DNA of 64,000 nucleotides from JAYPUA01 sp038133845 (GTDB lineage Bacteria > SAR324 > NAC60-12): assembly GCA_038133845.1 (NCBI GenBank), contig JAYPUA010000007.1, positions 42,986-106,985 on the forward strand, given 5' to 3'. Under the pieces are notes generated by a model. That model made no database searches. It was not told the origin of the DNA and saw only the letters and a list, made by a program, of their open reading frames with translations. This document shows positions 50,340 to 58,879 of the stretch, one piece after another (the stretch's first letter is position 1; each line of letters starts with the position of its first letter). Made by a program: the position numbers and the translations under genes.

Positions 50340-51497
50340 ATGCGACGTTTCATTCTGATTCTTGGAGTGTGGCTCGGGCTGGCTGGAGCGGTACAGGCCG
50401 CCGAGGTCACGGCGAGCGGCGCTGCAACCATCTACAGCAACAACACCTCCAGCGCCCGCAACCAGGCACTGCAGAACGCGCTGCGGCAGGCGGTGGAGCA
50501 AGGCGTCGGGACCTTCATCGACTCGCAGACGCTGGCCCGCAACTACGAGGTCATCCGTGATGAGATCTACAGCACCAGCCAAGGCTACGTCACCCAGTAC
50601 GACATCCTGCAAGAAGGGGTGAGCACGGACGGGACCTCTTTCGAGGTCTCCATACGCGCAGAGGTGGCAGAGGGCAAGATTGCCGACAAGCTCACAGCGC
50701 TCCGGATTCTGCATCAGAAGATGGGCAACAAGCGGTTGATGATCCTCTACCAGGGGCGAGATCCTCACGCGATCCCGGCAGACAGCAACGCCGTTTCGCA
50801 GATGCTCGGGGCCATCCGGAGCGAGTTCAATCAGTCCGGATTCCGCATCTTCAACGAACAGCAGACCGCAGAGGTCTACCGGGCGATCGAGCAGTCGGCA
50901 GGAGTCAACCGGAACACGGAGTTGCTCCTCGCTGCCGCTTTGGATCAGCAGGCCGAGATCGTGGTGCGTGTGGAGATGATCGGGGGCAAGAAGGATGAGA
51001 AGGGCGGACTGTTCTGGGTCACTCGGGCGATGGTCCGTCTGGAGGCGTTCGACACCTCGACCGGACGTCAGATTGCCGACGCCTCTGTGGAGGACAAGGA
51101 GCTTGCGGCCGATCAGCCGGGCCCTTACGACTGGCTCCGGATGCTTGGCAAGGCGGCAGAGCGCGCAGGGCAGGAGGCGGCACGTCAATCCATCGGACGC
51201 ATCGCCGACTACTACCAGAGCGTCGGAGAGCAAGGGTTTGTCTACCAACTCATCTTCCGCGATTTCAACTTCGACCAGGAAGACCAGATCATCGACTACC
51301 TGGAGAAGACCTCCGGATTCAAGCAGCTGAAGGAGCTGAAGAACTCGAAGAACTATCTGGAACTGGAGCTGTTCTCGACAGAGGAGAAGAGCCGCCTGCG
51401 TCGCCAGATCCGCAGGGACCTCCAGGATCTGGAGTTGGAGGTGGCCATTCAGTCTGTTTCCGGCAACCGCATGGTCTTTCTCAACGCCAAACCCTGA
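50340..51497 (+). CDS. Secreted FlgT-N-domain-like protein
   Basis: The 385 residues have a signal peptide (MRRFILILGVWLGLAGAVQAA) and then residues 22-120 match the FlgT N-terminal pattern: GAATIYSNNTSSARNQALQN, LRQAVEQGVGTFIDSQT, IRDEIYSTSQGYVTQYDIL and a final strand pair. A second domain follows, with LMILYQGRDP (about 135) and VVRVEMIGG, resembling the TolB/CsgG-like beta fold. In Vibrio FlgT builds the flagellar H-ring; no flagellar gene is in this window. Start ATG 50340 follows AAGGA. Likely periplasmic, working with the preceding lipoprotein. Confidence 0.65.
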   Translation: MRRFILILGVWLGLAGAVQAAEVTASGAATIYSNNTSSARNQALQNALRQAVEQGVGTFIDSQTLARNYEVIRDEIYSTSQGYVTQYDILQEGVSTDGTSFEVSIRAEVAEGKIADKLTALRILHQKMGNKRLMILYQGRDPHAIPADSNAVSQMLGAIRSEFNQSGFRIFNEQQTAEVYRAIEQSAGVNRNTELLLAAALDQQAEIVVRVEMIGGKKDEKGGLFWVTRAMVRLEAFDTSTGRQIADASVEDKELAADQPGPYDWLRMLGKAAERAGQEAARQSIGRIADYYQSVGEQGFVYQLIFRDFNFDQEDQIIDYLEKTSGFKQLKELKNSKNYLELELFSTEEKSRLRRQIRRDLQDLELEVAIQSVSGNRMVFLNAKP

Positions 51498-51541
51498 GAA
51501 CACCGGGGAGCCGCGTGGACTGATCCGGCGGGCTCCTCGAA

Positions 51542-52915
51542 GTGCTCCCCGCACCTTTCCCCGATCCATCTGTGAAGACGGTCTCCTTTCAAACCCTGGG
51601 CTGTCGCCTGAACCACTCTGAAACCGAAGCGCTGGCCCGGAGCCTCATTCAGCAAGGCTGGGAGGTGGTGGGAGCCAGCGAGCCGGCAGACCTGCACGTC
51701 GTCAACACCTGTACGGTCACGGAACAGAGCGACGCCAAGAACCGCCAGGCTGTGCGTAGCTGGCGCCGACGCAATCCGGAAGGCGACGTGGTGGTGGTCG
51801 GGTGTCATGCTCAGATGGCTCCGGATGAGCTGGCTGCGCTGGAAGGCGTCCGGTTGGTGCTCGGCAACTCGGAGAAGCTCCGGCTGGCGGAGTTCCTTCC
51901 CCGGGCGCTGGAGCAGGAGGCTCCCTGGGTGGTGCGTGAGAAGCTCCCTCGGCAGGTGTTTGAGGCACCTGTGGTTCCGTTGCCGGAATCGCCAATGCGG
52001 GAGCCCCGGACGGCCAGCGCTCAGGTCCTGCGGACTCGGGCCTCGCTCAAGATTCAGGACGGCTGCGACTTCATGTGCAGCTTCTGCATCATCCCCTTTG
52101 CCCGAGGACGCTCCCGGTACCGAAGCTTCGAGAACCTGCAGGAGGAGGCCCGGCTGCTGGTAGCTCAGGAGGGGGTGCGCGAGCTGGTGCTGACGGGGGT
52201 CAACATTGGCACCTATCAGGAGTCAGGGAAGGCGCTGCTGGACGTCATCGCATTTTTGCAGGAGCTTCCGGAGCTGCAGCGCATCCGCATCAGCTCCATC
52301 GAGCCCACCACGGTTCCGGAGGAGGTCTTTGACCTGATGGCTGATCCGCAGCACAAGCTCACTCCGTTCTTCCACCTCCCCCTGCAGTCCGGGTCCGAGC
52401 GCATTCTTCAGGAGATGAAGCGCCGCTACACCCCTTGGGACTACGCGGAGGAGGTCTGGCGTGCCTGCGAGCGTGTCCCGGACCTGTACGTAGGCGCCGA
52501 TGTCATGGTCGGGTTTCCTGGAGAAACCGAGGAGGACTTTGAAGACACCTGCAGGCTGCTGGCCGAACTGCCGATTCACTCCTTTCACGTGTTCCCGTTC
52601 TCTGGGCGGGAAGGGACTCCGGCGTTTCGGCGCGAAGATCAGGTCCCGGCAGAAGTGAAGCAGCAGCGTGGCGAGATGCTGCGGGCCCTGAGTCAGCACA
52701 AGCGTCAGCGCTTCCAGCAGCGTTTTCTGGGAAAAACCGAGGAGGTGCTCCTCGAGACCCCCAAGCCCGATGGCAGCCTAGGCGGCTTCACGCGGCACTA
52801 CGTGCGGGTCACGCTCCCGGAGGCTCCAAGGCGGCTTTCCAACCAGATGGTTCCCGTGGAGCTGATCGAATCCGGAGCCTCTGGAATGCGCGGTCAGCTG
52901 GCTCTTCCAGGCTGA
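51542..52915 (+). CDS. mtaB: tRNA methylthiotransferase, MtaB type
   Basis: A radical-SAM iron-sulfur enzyme that adds a methylthio group to t6A37 in tRNA. The 457 residues show the N-terminal UPF0004 domain (TLGCRLNHSETE, VVNTCTVTEQSD, VVGCHAQM), the radical SAM cysteines in QDGCDFMCSFCIIPFARG, HLPLQSGSERIL, the VGADVMVGFPGETEEDF block and a C-terminal TRAM-like region. LGCRLNHSE rather than GCQMN points to MtaB and not MiaB. The GTG at 51542 gives the longest form; a GTG at 51572 would begin at VKTVSFQTLG and is equally possible. No good ribosome site precedes either. Confidence 0.88.
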   Translation: MLPAPFPDPSVKTVSFQTLGCRLNHSETEALARSLIQQGWEVVGASEPADLHVVNTCTVTEQSDAKNRQAVRSWRRRNPEGDVVVVGCHAQMAPDELAALEGVRLVLGNSEKLRLAEFLPRALEQEAPWVVREKLPRQVFEAPVVPLPESPMREPRTASAQVLRTRASLKIQDGCDFMCSFCIIPFARGRSRYRSFENLQEEARLLVAQEGVRELVLTGVNIGTYQESGKALLDVIAFLQELPELQRIRISSIEPTTVPEEVFDLMADPQHKLTPFFHLPLQSGSERILQEMKRRYTPWDYAEEVWRACERVPDLYVGADVMVGFPGETEEDFEDTCRLLAELPIHSFHVFPFSGREGTPAFRREDQVPAEVKQQRGEMLRALSQHKRQRFQQRFLGKTEEVLLETPKPDGSLGGFTRHYVRVTLPEAPRRLSNQMVPVELIESGASGMRGQLALPG

Positions 52916-52942
52916 AGGCCTCTGAAGCGCCTCCCCTGCACT

Positions 52943-52959
52943 TGGCGGGCAAGCCGCCA
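52943..52959. repeat. Hairpin between mtaB and metY
   Basis: TGGCGG, five bases, CCGCCA forms a compact 6-bp stem 28 bases after the mtaB stop. It may end or attenuate the mtaB transcript. I looked for a SAM-sensing RNA before metY and found no matching pattern in the 69-base gap. Confidence 0.3.
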
Positions 52960-52984
52960 GCTCCTTCATCAATCAAATGGACTC

Positions 52985-54289
52985 ATGACACCTCAATTTC
53001 ACGGATTCCACACCCGGAGCCTGCACAGCGGTCAGCAGCCTGACCCGACCACAGGGGCTCGTGCGGTGCCCATCTACCAGACCACCTCCTACGTCTTCCC
53101 GGACAGCGATCACGCGGCCGCGCTGTTCAACCTGGAGCGGGGAGGACACATCTACAGCCGCATCTCCAACCCCACCGTCGCTGTGCTTGAAGAGCGCATT
53201 GCCGCGCTGGAAGGCGGTACTGGCGCAGTTGCCACGGCATCGGGACAGAGCGCGCTGTTCCTGACACTTCTCACCCTGATGAGCTCCGGAGCACACATTG
53301 TGGCCTCGGCCTCGCTGTATGGAGGGAGCGTGAACCTGCTTCGACACACCCTGCCGCGTTTTGGCATCGAGACCACGTTTGTGCCTCCAAGAGATCCGGA
53401 AGCCTTCCGCAAGGCGCTGCGTCCGGAGACGCGGCTCGTGTTCTCCGAGGTCATTGGCAACCCGGGGCTGGAGGTGCTCGATGTGCCTGCCGTGGCGCAG
53501 GTGGCACACGAAGCCGGGGTCCCGCTGCTGATCGACGGGACCTTCAACACTCCGTACCTCTGCCGTCCGCTGGAGTTGGGTGCCGACCTGGTGATGCACT
53601 CGGTGACCAAGTGGATGGGCGGACACGGGGTCGCGATTGGTGGGGTGGTAGTCGAGGGCGGACGCTTCGACTGGGGGCGTGACGGAAAGTTCCCGACGCT
53701 GACCGAGCCTTACGCCGGATACCACGGAATCAGCTTCTTTGAGGAGTTCGGTCCGCAGGCCTTCCTGATGCGTGCCCGCTCGGAAGGCATGCGTGACTTT
53801 GGCCCGGCGCTCAGCCCGCAAAACGCGTTCTACCTGCTGCAGGGACTGGAGACCCTGCCGTTGCGGATGGAGCGCCACCGCAGCAACACGGAGGCGCTGC
53901 TGGAGTTTCTGAGCACCAGTGAGGAGGTCGCCTGGGTGAACCACCCCTCCTTGCCCACGCATCCGGATCATGAGCGCGCGAGCCGTCTGCTGCCCAAGGG
54001 GGCCGGGTCTATCGTCGCGTTTGGGCTCCGTGGCGGACGTGCTGCCGGAGCGGCTTTCATTGATGCCGTGCAGCTCTGCTCACACCTGGCCAACGTTGGC
54101 GATGCCAAGACGCTGGTGATCCATCCGGCCAGCACCACCCACGCCCAGTTGGATGCCGAGGCCCTGCAGCAGGCAGGAATCGGGGAAGACCTGATCCGGC
54201 TTTCGGTCGGGCTGGAAGATCCGGAGGACTTGGTCGCGGACCTCAAGCAAGCCTTCCGGAGAGCCCGAAAAGCCGTGGAGGCCGCATGA
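52985..54289 (+). CDS. metY: O-acetylhomoserine sulfhydrylase (MetY-type) of the Cys/Met PLP family
   Basis: A pyridoxal-phosphate enzyme that makes homocysteine from O-acetylhomoserine and sulfide. The 434 residues show THSLHSGQQPDPTTGARAVPIYQTTSY-like opening, YSRISNPTV, the PLP-binding MHSVTKWMGGHG lysine, and ANVGDAKTLVIHPASTTH near the C terminus, the last being characteristic of the MetY branch. It overlaps the next gene by four bases (ATGA). A methionine cycle gene is not adjacent. Other members of this family, such as cystathionine gamma-synthase, are shorter by about 40 residues, which supports MetY. Confidence 0.9.
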   Translation: MTPQFHGFHTRSLHSGQQPDPTTGARAVPIYQTTSYVFPDSDHAAALFNLERGGHIYSRISNPTVAVLEERIAALEGGTGAVATASGQSALFLTLLTLMSSGAHIVASASLYGGSVNLLRHTLPRFGIETTFVPPRDPEAFRKALRPETRLVFSEVIGNPGLEVLDVPAVAQVAHEAGVPLLIDGTFNTPYLCRPLELGADLVMHSVTKWMGGHGVAIGGVVVEGGRFDWGRDGKFPTLTEPYAGYHGISFFEEFGPQAFLMRARSEGMRDFGPALSPQNAFYLLQGLETLPLRMERHRSNTEALLEFLSTSEEVAWVNHPSLPTHPDHERASRLLPKGAGSIVAFGLRGGRAAGAAFIDAVQLCSHLANVGDAKTLVIHPASTTHAQLDAEALQQAGIGEDLIRLSVGLEDPEDLVADLKQAFRRARKAVEAA

Positions 54290-55077
54290 AGTTCACCGTA
54301 GGAGACGTGGAGATCTTTGCCACTACAGGGGGGCGCCCGTTTCAGCCGGAGCTTCCGGGGATCGTCTTCCTGCACGGCGCTGGGATGGACCGCACGGTCT
54401 GGGCGCTGCAGACCCGCTATTTCGCGCATCACGGGTTCTCCGTGGTCGCCGTGGACTTGCCGGGTCACGGACTTTCTGGAGGCGAACCGCGGGAGAGCAT
54501 CGAAGCCTGGGCCGACTGGATTCCGGAGCTTATTGAGGCGCTGGGGATCAAGGAGGTGTCTTTGGTGGGGCACTCGATGGGCTCACTGATCGCTCTGGAG
54601 GGAGCGGCGCGCTTTCCGGATCGGATCAAGCGTCTCGCACTGCTGGGGACGGCGTTGCGCATGCCGGTACATCCGGACCTGCTTCAGGCGGCTCAGGAAA
54701 ACCTGCCCCTCGCCTCCGAGCTGATTGCCTCCTGGGGGCATGGCCGCGTAGGCCATTTGGGCGGAACGGCGGTTCCGGGAATGTCGCTGATTGGAGGTGG
54801 GGTCTCCTTGCTGAGCACCGGAACTCCGGGAGTCCTGGGTCAGGACCTGGCGGTCTGCAACGCGTATGGGGGAGGAAAGGAGGCTGCTGCAAAGGTGAGT
54901 TGCCCAACCCTGTGTCTGCTGGGAGCAGAGGACCGGATGACTCCGGCCCGCGAGGGGAAAAAATTGGCCGATGCTCTGGCCGGGTCCGAGCTGAGCGTGC
55001 TCTCGGGAGCCGGGCACATGATGATGCTGGAAGCCCCGGACGCGACGCTGGATGCGCTGAGGCAGTGGTTCAGCTAA
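54286..55077 (+). CDS. Alpha/beta hydrolase coupled to metY
   Basis: The 263 residues have the hydrolase core: oxyanion HGAGMDRTVW, nucleophile in VGHSMGS, acid D in GAEDRMTP, and His in GAGHMMM. The ATGA overlap with metY implies coupled translation. It is too short and unlike homoserine O-acetyltransferase (MetX), which also has this fold, so it is not a simple metX. The substrate, ester or thioester, is unknown. Its 3' end overlaps the unknown gene on the other strand by eight bases. Confidence 0.75.
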   Translation: MKFTVGDVEIFATTGGRPFQPELPGIVFLHGAGMDRTVWALQTRYFAHHGFSVVAVDLPGHGLSGGEPRESIEAWADWIPELIEALGIKEVSLVGHSMGSLIALEGAARFPDRIKRLALLGTALRMPVHPDLLQAAQENLPLASELIASWGHGRVGHLGGTAVPGMSLIGGGVSLLSTGTPGVLGQDLAVCNAYGGGKEAAAKVSCPTLCLLGAEDRMTPAREGKKLADALAGSELSVLSGAGHMMMLEAPDATLDALRQWFS

Positions 55078-56368
55078 AGGGCTGTCCGGGCTTCTGAGCG
55101 TGCTCCATCAGGAGGAGCTGTTGCCGCAGCTCTTCACGACGCTCGGCACAGATCTGTGCCTTTTCCGCGTGGCCTTGCAGGCGGCGCTGCTTCTCCAAAA
55201 GTCCAAGGAGGACTACCATCTGACGAGCTTTCTCTCGGGTGGGAGAGCGGGTGTGCTTGAGCGCCTCCATTCCGAAGCTGAGATGCTTGAGCGCCTCGTC
55301 GATCTCGCCACGCAGGGCATGATTTTGGGCCATGTGGGTGTGGGCCCTGGCTGAATGGGTGAACGCCTTTTCTCCCAACGCCTTCGCGTAGTGCAGGTTG
55401 GCCATCTGCGCGAGGCTGAAGAGGGTCTTGCGGACGGCCTCCGGAGCATGCTCCTGTAGTGGCAAGATCGGATGATCTGGATGCCGCAGGTTGTAGCGTT
55501 GGACGAATGCCCGCAGCTTCCCACAGTCCAAGAGCCTCTGCTGCTCTTTCTTGCCCGCCAAGGCAGCAGCGTGAAAGTCAATCAACTGCTGCAACAACAG
55601 CCCTTTCCGAAAGGTCAGCTCCGCGCGTTGTCCGGAAGACAGCTCGGAAGTCTGTGCGGCCAAGGCCTTCTCGAACTCCATGATCTGCACATACGCCTCA
55701 AAGTAGCGACCAGCCTTCAGGTAGAGCTGGGCAAGCCGGTTGCGCAGGTTCAGGGCACCGAGCCCCTGACGACGGAGACGGACCGTGGTCATCTCCTCAT
55801 AGGCCTGTTGCTCGTAGGAGTAGGCCTCCGGGCTCAGAGGCTTTGTCACCTTCAGCAGCTGCAGGCAGAACTTGGCGGCAGCCGGGTTGAGGCAATCTTC
55901 GGAAATCTCGATCGCCAGCGAGGCCATGTCCAGCGCCTGGAAGATCAGGAAGCGCTGTCGACGAGCATCCTGCTGCTCCAACGAGGCCGCCTCAAACAGG
56001 AGCTGGGCCAAGACCTCCAGCGAAGCCGCTCCCGCCTTCCTCTCCTTGAGGTACAAGCGAGCGCTCTCCACCAGCAACGGAGAGAGGATCGAGGTCGGTT
56101 TGCGCTCCTGAAGCAGCACATCGGCCATCAGGCAGATCGCGGCCCGTGGAGGACGCTGAGACATCAGAGTCTGTTTCTTGCGATCCTCTTCCAAGAGCAT
56201 CCGCACCTGCGGACGATGGGAGGCCGAATACTCAAAACGCAGGCAGAGTTCAATTCCGGGGCGTCCCGGAGCCTGGGGCTCCTCGGAACAGGAGTCCAAT
56301 TCCATCTCCGAGGGAACTTCTGTGGCGACTTCCAGCGCCAGGGTCTCTACTTGGTCCTCAATCTTCAT
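55070..56368 (-). CDS. Helical-repeat (TPR-like) protein of unknown function
   Basis: The 432 residues are almost all helical after an acidic N terminus of about 50. Segments such as LNLRNRLAQLYLKAGRYFEAYVQI, LRGEIDEALKHLSFGMEAL and EKAQICAERREELRQQL have TPR-like spacing, though the consensus is weak. No signal or membrane segment. TPR-like proteins usually bind partner proteins, and no partner can be named. It is divergent from the 81-residue membrane protein gene, 129 bases away, and convergent with the hydrolase gene. Confidence 0.5.
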   Translation of the reverse strand: MKIEDQVETLALEVATEVPSEMELDSCSEEPQAPGRPGIELCLRFEYSASHRPQVRMLLEEDRKKQTLMSQRPPRAAICLMADVLLQERKPTSILSPLLVESARLYLKERKAGAASLEVLAQLLFEAASLEQQDARRQRFLIFQALDMASLAIEISEDCLNPAAAKFCLQLLKVTKPLSPEAYSYEQQAYEEMTTVRLRRQGLGALNLRNRLAQLYLKAGRYFEAYVQIMEFEKALAAQTSELSSGQRAELTFRKGLLLQQLIDFHAAALAGKKEQQRLLDCGKLRAFVQRYNLRHPDHPILPLQEHAPEAVRKTLFSLAQMANLHYAKALGEKAFTHSARAHTHMAQNHALRGEIDEALKHLSFGMEALKHTRSPTREKARQMVVLLGLLEKQRRLQGHAEKAQICAERREELRQQLLLMEHAQKPGQPFS

Positions 56369-56497
56369 GATCTCATGTCAATTGGAATGATTTTCGCAAA
56401 CACCCTGGACGATCACATCGACTTGCAGGTGTGTGGGAACTCTACCTTCTGCGAGATTCGTACCACCTGACAATCGCTGCTTCTTTGGGAGACTGAA

Positions 56498-56743
56498 ATG
56501 GAAATTTGGCTGCAATGGACTGAGTTCGTCATCCAAGGCATGTACCGATATCCGGAGTGGACCCTGGCGGTCCTGCTGACGCTGTGTGCCTTTCTGACGG
56601 TGCTGATCTACCGCAAGTTCCGTCAGTCCTTGGCCTTCAAGCGCAGCAAGGAGAAGTTGCTGGAGGAGCTGATTCAGTTTGTGGAGATCGAGGAGTTCTT
56701 CCGGAGTCAGCAATCGGAGACCCGTCAGCCTCAGCACTCCTGA
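56498..56743 (+). CDS. Small single-span membrane protein of unknown function
   Basis: The 81 residues have one hydrophobic stretch (TLAVLLTLCAFLTVLIY, about 22-38) followed by a basic helix (RKFRQSLAFKRSKEKLLEELIQF) and a polar tail. The positive residues after the span suggest an N-out, C-in topology. Translation signals: an ATG 14 bases after a weak GGGAG. It lies before the acyl-CoA synthetase gene in the same direction but with a 228-base gap. I have no function for it. Confidence 0.45.
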   Translation: MEIWLQWTEFVIQGMYRYPEWTLAVLLTLCAFLTVLIYRKFRQSLAFKRSKEKLLEELIQFVEIEEFFRSQQSETRQPQHS

Positions 56744-56936
56744 CCTCCTCAAGGTCTTCCGGGAAGGTGTCCACTCGGGCGGCTTCCTCTCTCTCCATCC
56801 CACCCCCCTTCGATCGCTCCTAACGCCTCCTGACAGGCTGCTCAGGAAGTTTGTTTGGACGACAACCTGCGAAAAACTCCCTGAAAGACTTCTCAAGTGC
56901 GGGATTTCCAGTAAGATGATGGGCATTTCGTGCGGG

Positions 56937-56948
56937 AAAAGCGCTTTT
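56937..56948. promoter_or_regulatory. Perfect palindrome upstream of the acyl-CoA synthetase
   Basis: AAAAGCGCTTTT is a perfect 12-base palindrome 23 bases before the acyl-CoA synthetase start. Its position would let a bound repressor block transcription or translation, but no known family of fatty-acid regulators has this exact site. Chance is possible. The rest of the 228-base gap holds no recognised gene. Confidence 0.3.
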
Positions 56949-56971
56949 GCATCATTTACAGGAGAAGAATC

Positions 56972-58756
56972 ATGGAAACAGTCGAGGTCAAGTACTCAAA
57001 TCTGGTGGAAATGTTGGAAGACGCGGTGCGGCGTTATGCGGACCGCTCCCTGTATGCGACCAAGCGCAACGGGGTATACGAGTGGACCAGCTACCAGGAG
57101 TTTGCGGAATTGGTGGATCAACTGCGAGGCGGGTTGGCGACTCTGGAGGTGGCGCCGGAAGACCGGGTGGCCGTAATCAGCAAGAACACCCTGCAGTGGG
57201 CCGTGGGAGCCTACGCCACCTACGGGCTCAAGGGGCAGTACGTTCCGATGTACGAAACGCAGCTCGTTCAGGAGTGGGAGTACATCGTCCGCGACTCCGG
57301 GGCCACCGTGTTGCTGGTCTCCAACTCCAGCATCTACGAACAGGTCAAGCACTTTCCGGAAGCCATCTCGAACCTCAAACATGTGGTGCTGCTCGATGGT
57401 GACTCCGCTCCGCTTAACTGGTCCGGATTGCTCCAGGCCGGGAAAGAGAACCCGGTGCCGGCGCAGTACCCAGAGGCAGACTCGCCAATGGGCATGATCT
57501 ACACCTCCGGAACCACCGGGGCTCCCAAAGGGGTGGTGATCAGCCACCGCAACATGCTCTTTGAGGTCGCCTCCGGGCTTACGGTTCTTCGGCTGGGTTG
57601 GGGGGAAGCTGGCCTGAACAGCCTCTGCTTTCTGCCCTGGGCTCACATCTTCGGACAGGTGGTTGAGGTCCATGCGCTGATCCAGGAGGGAGGCGCCGCG
57701 GCACTGGTGGATGATGTGAACACGCTGGTGGAGGAGCTGTCGATCGTGAAGCCTACCGTCTTCTTTGCCGTCCCCCGGGTCTACAATCGCATCTACGACC
57801 GCCTCCGGGCCCAGATGCAGGAGAAGCCAGCTCCCATCCGGGCCCTGTTCTACGCTGGACTCGCCCGGGCCAAGCGAGAGCGTGAGGGAGAGGTCCTTGG
57901 CGGACTGGACAAGCTGCTGCTCGGCCTGGCCCGGAAGATCATCTTCAGCAAGGTTCAGCAGCGCTTTGGCGGAAACCTGAAGATGGCGGTCAGCGGAGCA
58001 AGCGCGCTCAGTGCCGAGGTGGCGGAGTTTGTCAACGACCTGGGCATCGATGTCTACGAAGGCTATGGACTGAGCGAGAACACTGCGGCCCTCACGGTCA
58101 ACTATCGGGGAAATCGCAAGTTCGGCACTGTGGGCAAGCCGCTTCCGGGAGTCCGGGTCGAGATCGACCGCTCGGTGGAGGGCTCGGTGGAAGGTGACGG
58201 GGAGGTGATCGCCTATGGAGACAACGTGATGCTCGGATACCACAACCTCCCGGACAAGACGCGCGAGGTGCTGATGCCGGATGGTGGACTGCGCACAGGC
58301 GACCTGGGACGCTTCGACGCGGACGGATACCTCTACATCACCGGGCGGGTCAAGGAGCAGTTCAAGCTGGAGAATGGGAAGTATGTGGCCCCGGCTCCAC
58401 TGGAAGAGTCGCTCAAACTCAGCCCGTTCATCAACCAGGCGATGATCTGCGGGCTAGGACGCCCCCACACCGTCGCTCTCCTGGTGGTCGAGGTGCCTTA
58501 CGTCCAGAGCTATGCCGAGCGGCACAACGTCTCCGGAACCGACGCCGAGTTGCTCCAGAACGACGTGATCCTGCAGCGCATCGAGCGGGACATTCAGCGC
58601 TTCGGAGCCAACTACAGGAGCTATGAGGTTCCAAGGAAGTTCAAGCTGCTCACCGAAGAGTGGTCCATCGACAACGGGATGCTCACCCCCACGCTCAAGC
58701 TCAAGCGCAACGTGGTGGAGGAACGCTTCCGGGGGGAAATCGACTCGATGTATTGA
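56972..58756 (+). CDS. Long-chain acyl-CoA synthetase (AMP-forming)
   Basis: Activates fatty acids to acyl-CoA through an acyl-adenylate. The 594 residues contain the AMP-binding motif MIYTSGTTGAPKGVV at about 173-187, CFLPWAHIFGQV, VSGASAL, the A5 motif YEGYGLSENTA, and TGDLGRFDADGYLYITGR near the C-terminal hinge, with KLENGKYVAPAPLEE after it. This arrangement is of the FadD15/FACS-like branch. ATG 56972 was chosen because AGGAGAAG precedes it; a longer form from 56930 has none. It may feed or use the glutaryl-CoA and hotdog enzymes elsewhere in the window, but they are not linked. Confidence 0.9.
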   Translation: METVEVKYSNLVEMLEDAVRRYADRSLYATKRNGVYEWTSYQEFAELVDQLRGGLATLEVAPEDRVAVISKNTLQWAVGAYATYGLKGQYVPMYETQLVQEWEYIVRDSGATVLLVSNSSIYEQVKHFPEAISNLKHVVLLDGDSAPLNWSGLLQAGKENPVPAQYPEADSPMGMIYTSGTTGAPKGVVISHRNMLFEVASGLTVLRLGWGEAGLNSLCFLPWAHIFGQVVEVHALIQEGGAAALVDDVNTLVEELSIVKPTVFFAVPRVYNRIYDRLRAQMQEKPAPIRALFYAGLARAKREREGEVLGGLDKLLLGLARKIIFSKVQQRFGGNLKMAVSGASALSAEVAEFVNDLGIDVYEGYGLSENTAALTVNYRGNRKFGTVGKPLPGVRVEIDRSVEGSVEGDGEVIAYGDNVMLGYHNLPDKTREVLMPDGGLRTGDLGRFDADGYLYITGRVKEQFKLENGKYVAPAPLEESLKLSPFINQAMICGLGRPHTVALLVVEVPYVQSYAERHNVSGTDAELLQNDVILQRIERDIQRFGANYRSYEVPRKFKLLTEEWSIDNGMLTPTLKLKRNVVEERFRGEIDSMY

Positions 58757-58879
58757 AGGAGCAATTTCCTAGGCCAACTCCGGTAGAAGCAAGAGACCGC
58801 TTCAGGCAAGGGAGAGGGGGAAAAATGGTTCGGTGGGCTGAGGCCCGGGCGGTTTGAGGCCCAGGCCCCTGAGTGAGGT

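Noticed and set aside
48900..51569. An 889-codon open frame on the minus strand
   Set aside because: It lies wholly antisense to the lipoprotein and FlgT-N-like genes, has a low-complexity His/Leu/Asp composition and no domain; it is a by-product of the codon bias in the real genes.
52916..52984. Possible SAM-sensing RNA before metY
   Set aside because: The gap is 69 bases and holds only one short hairpin; no SAM-I or SAM-II core was found.
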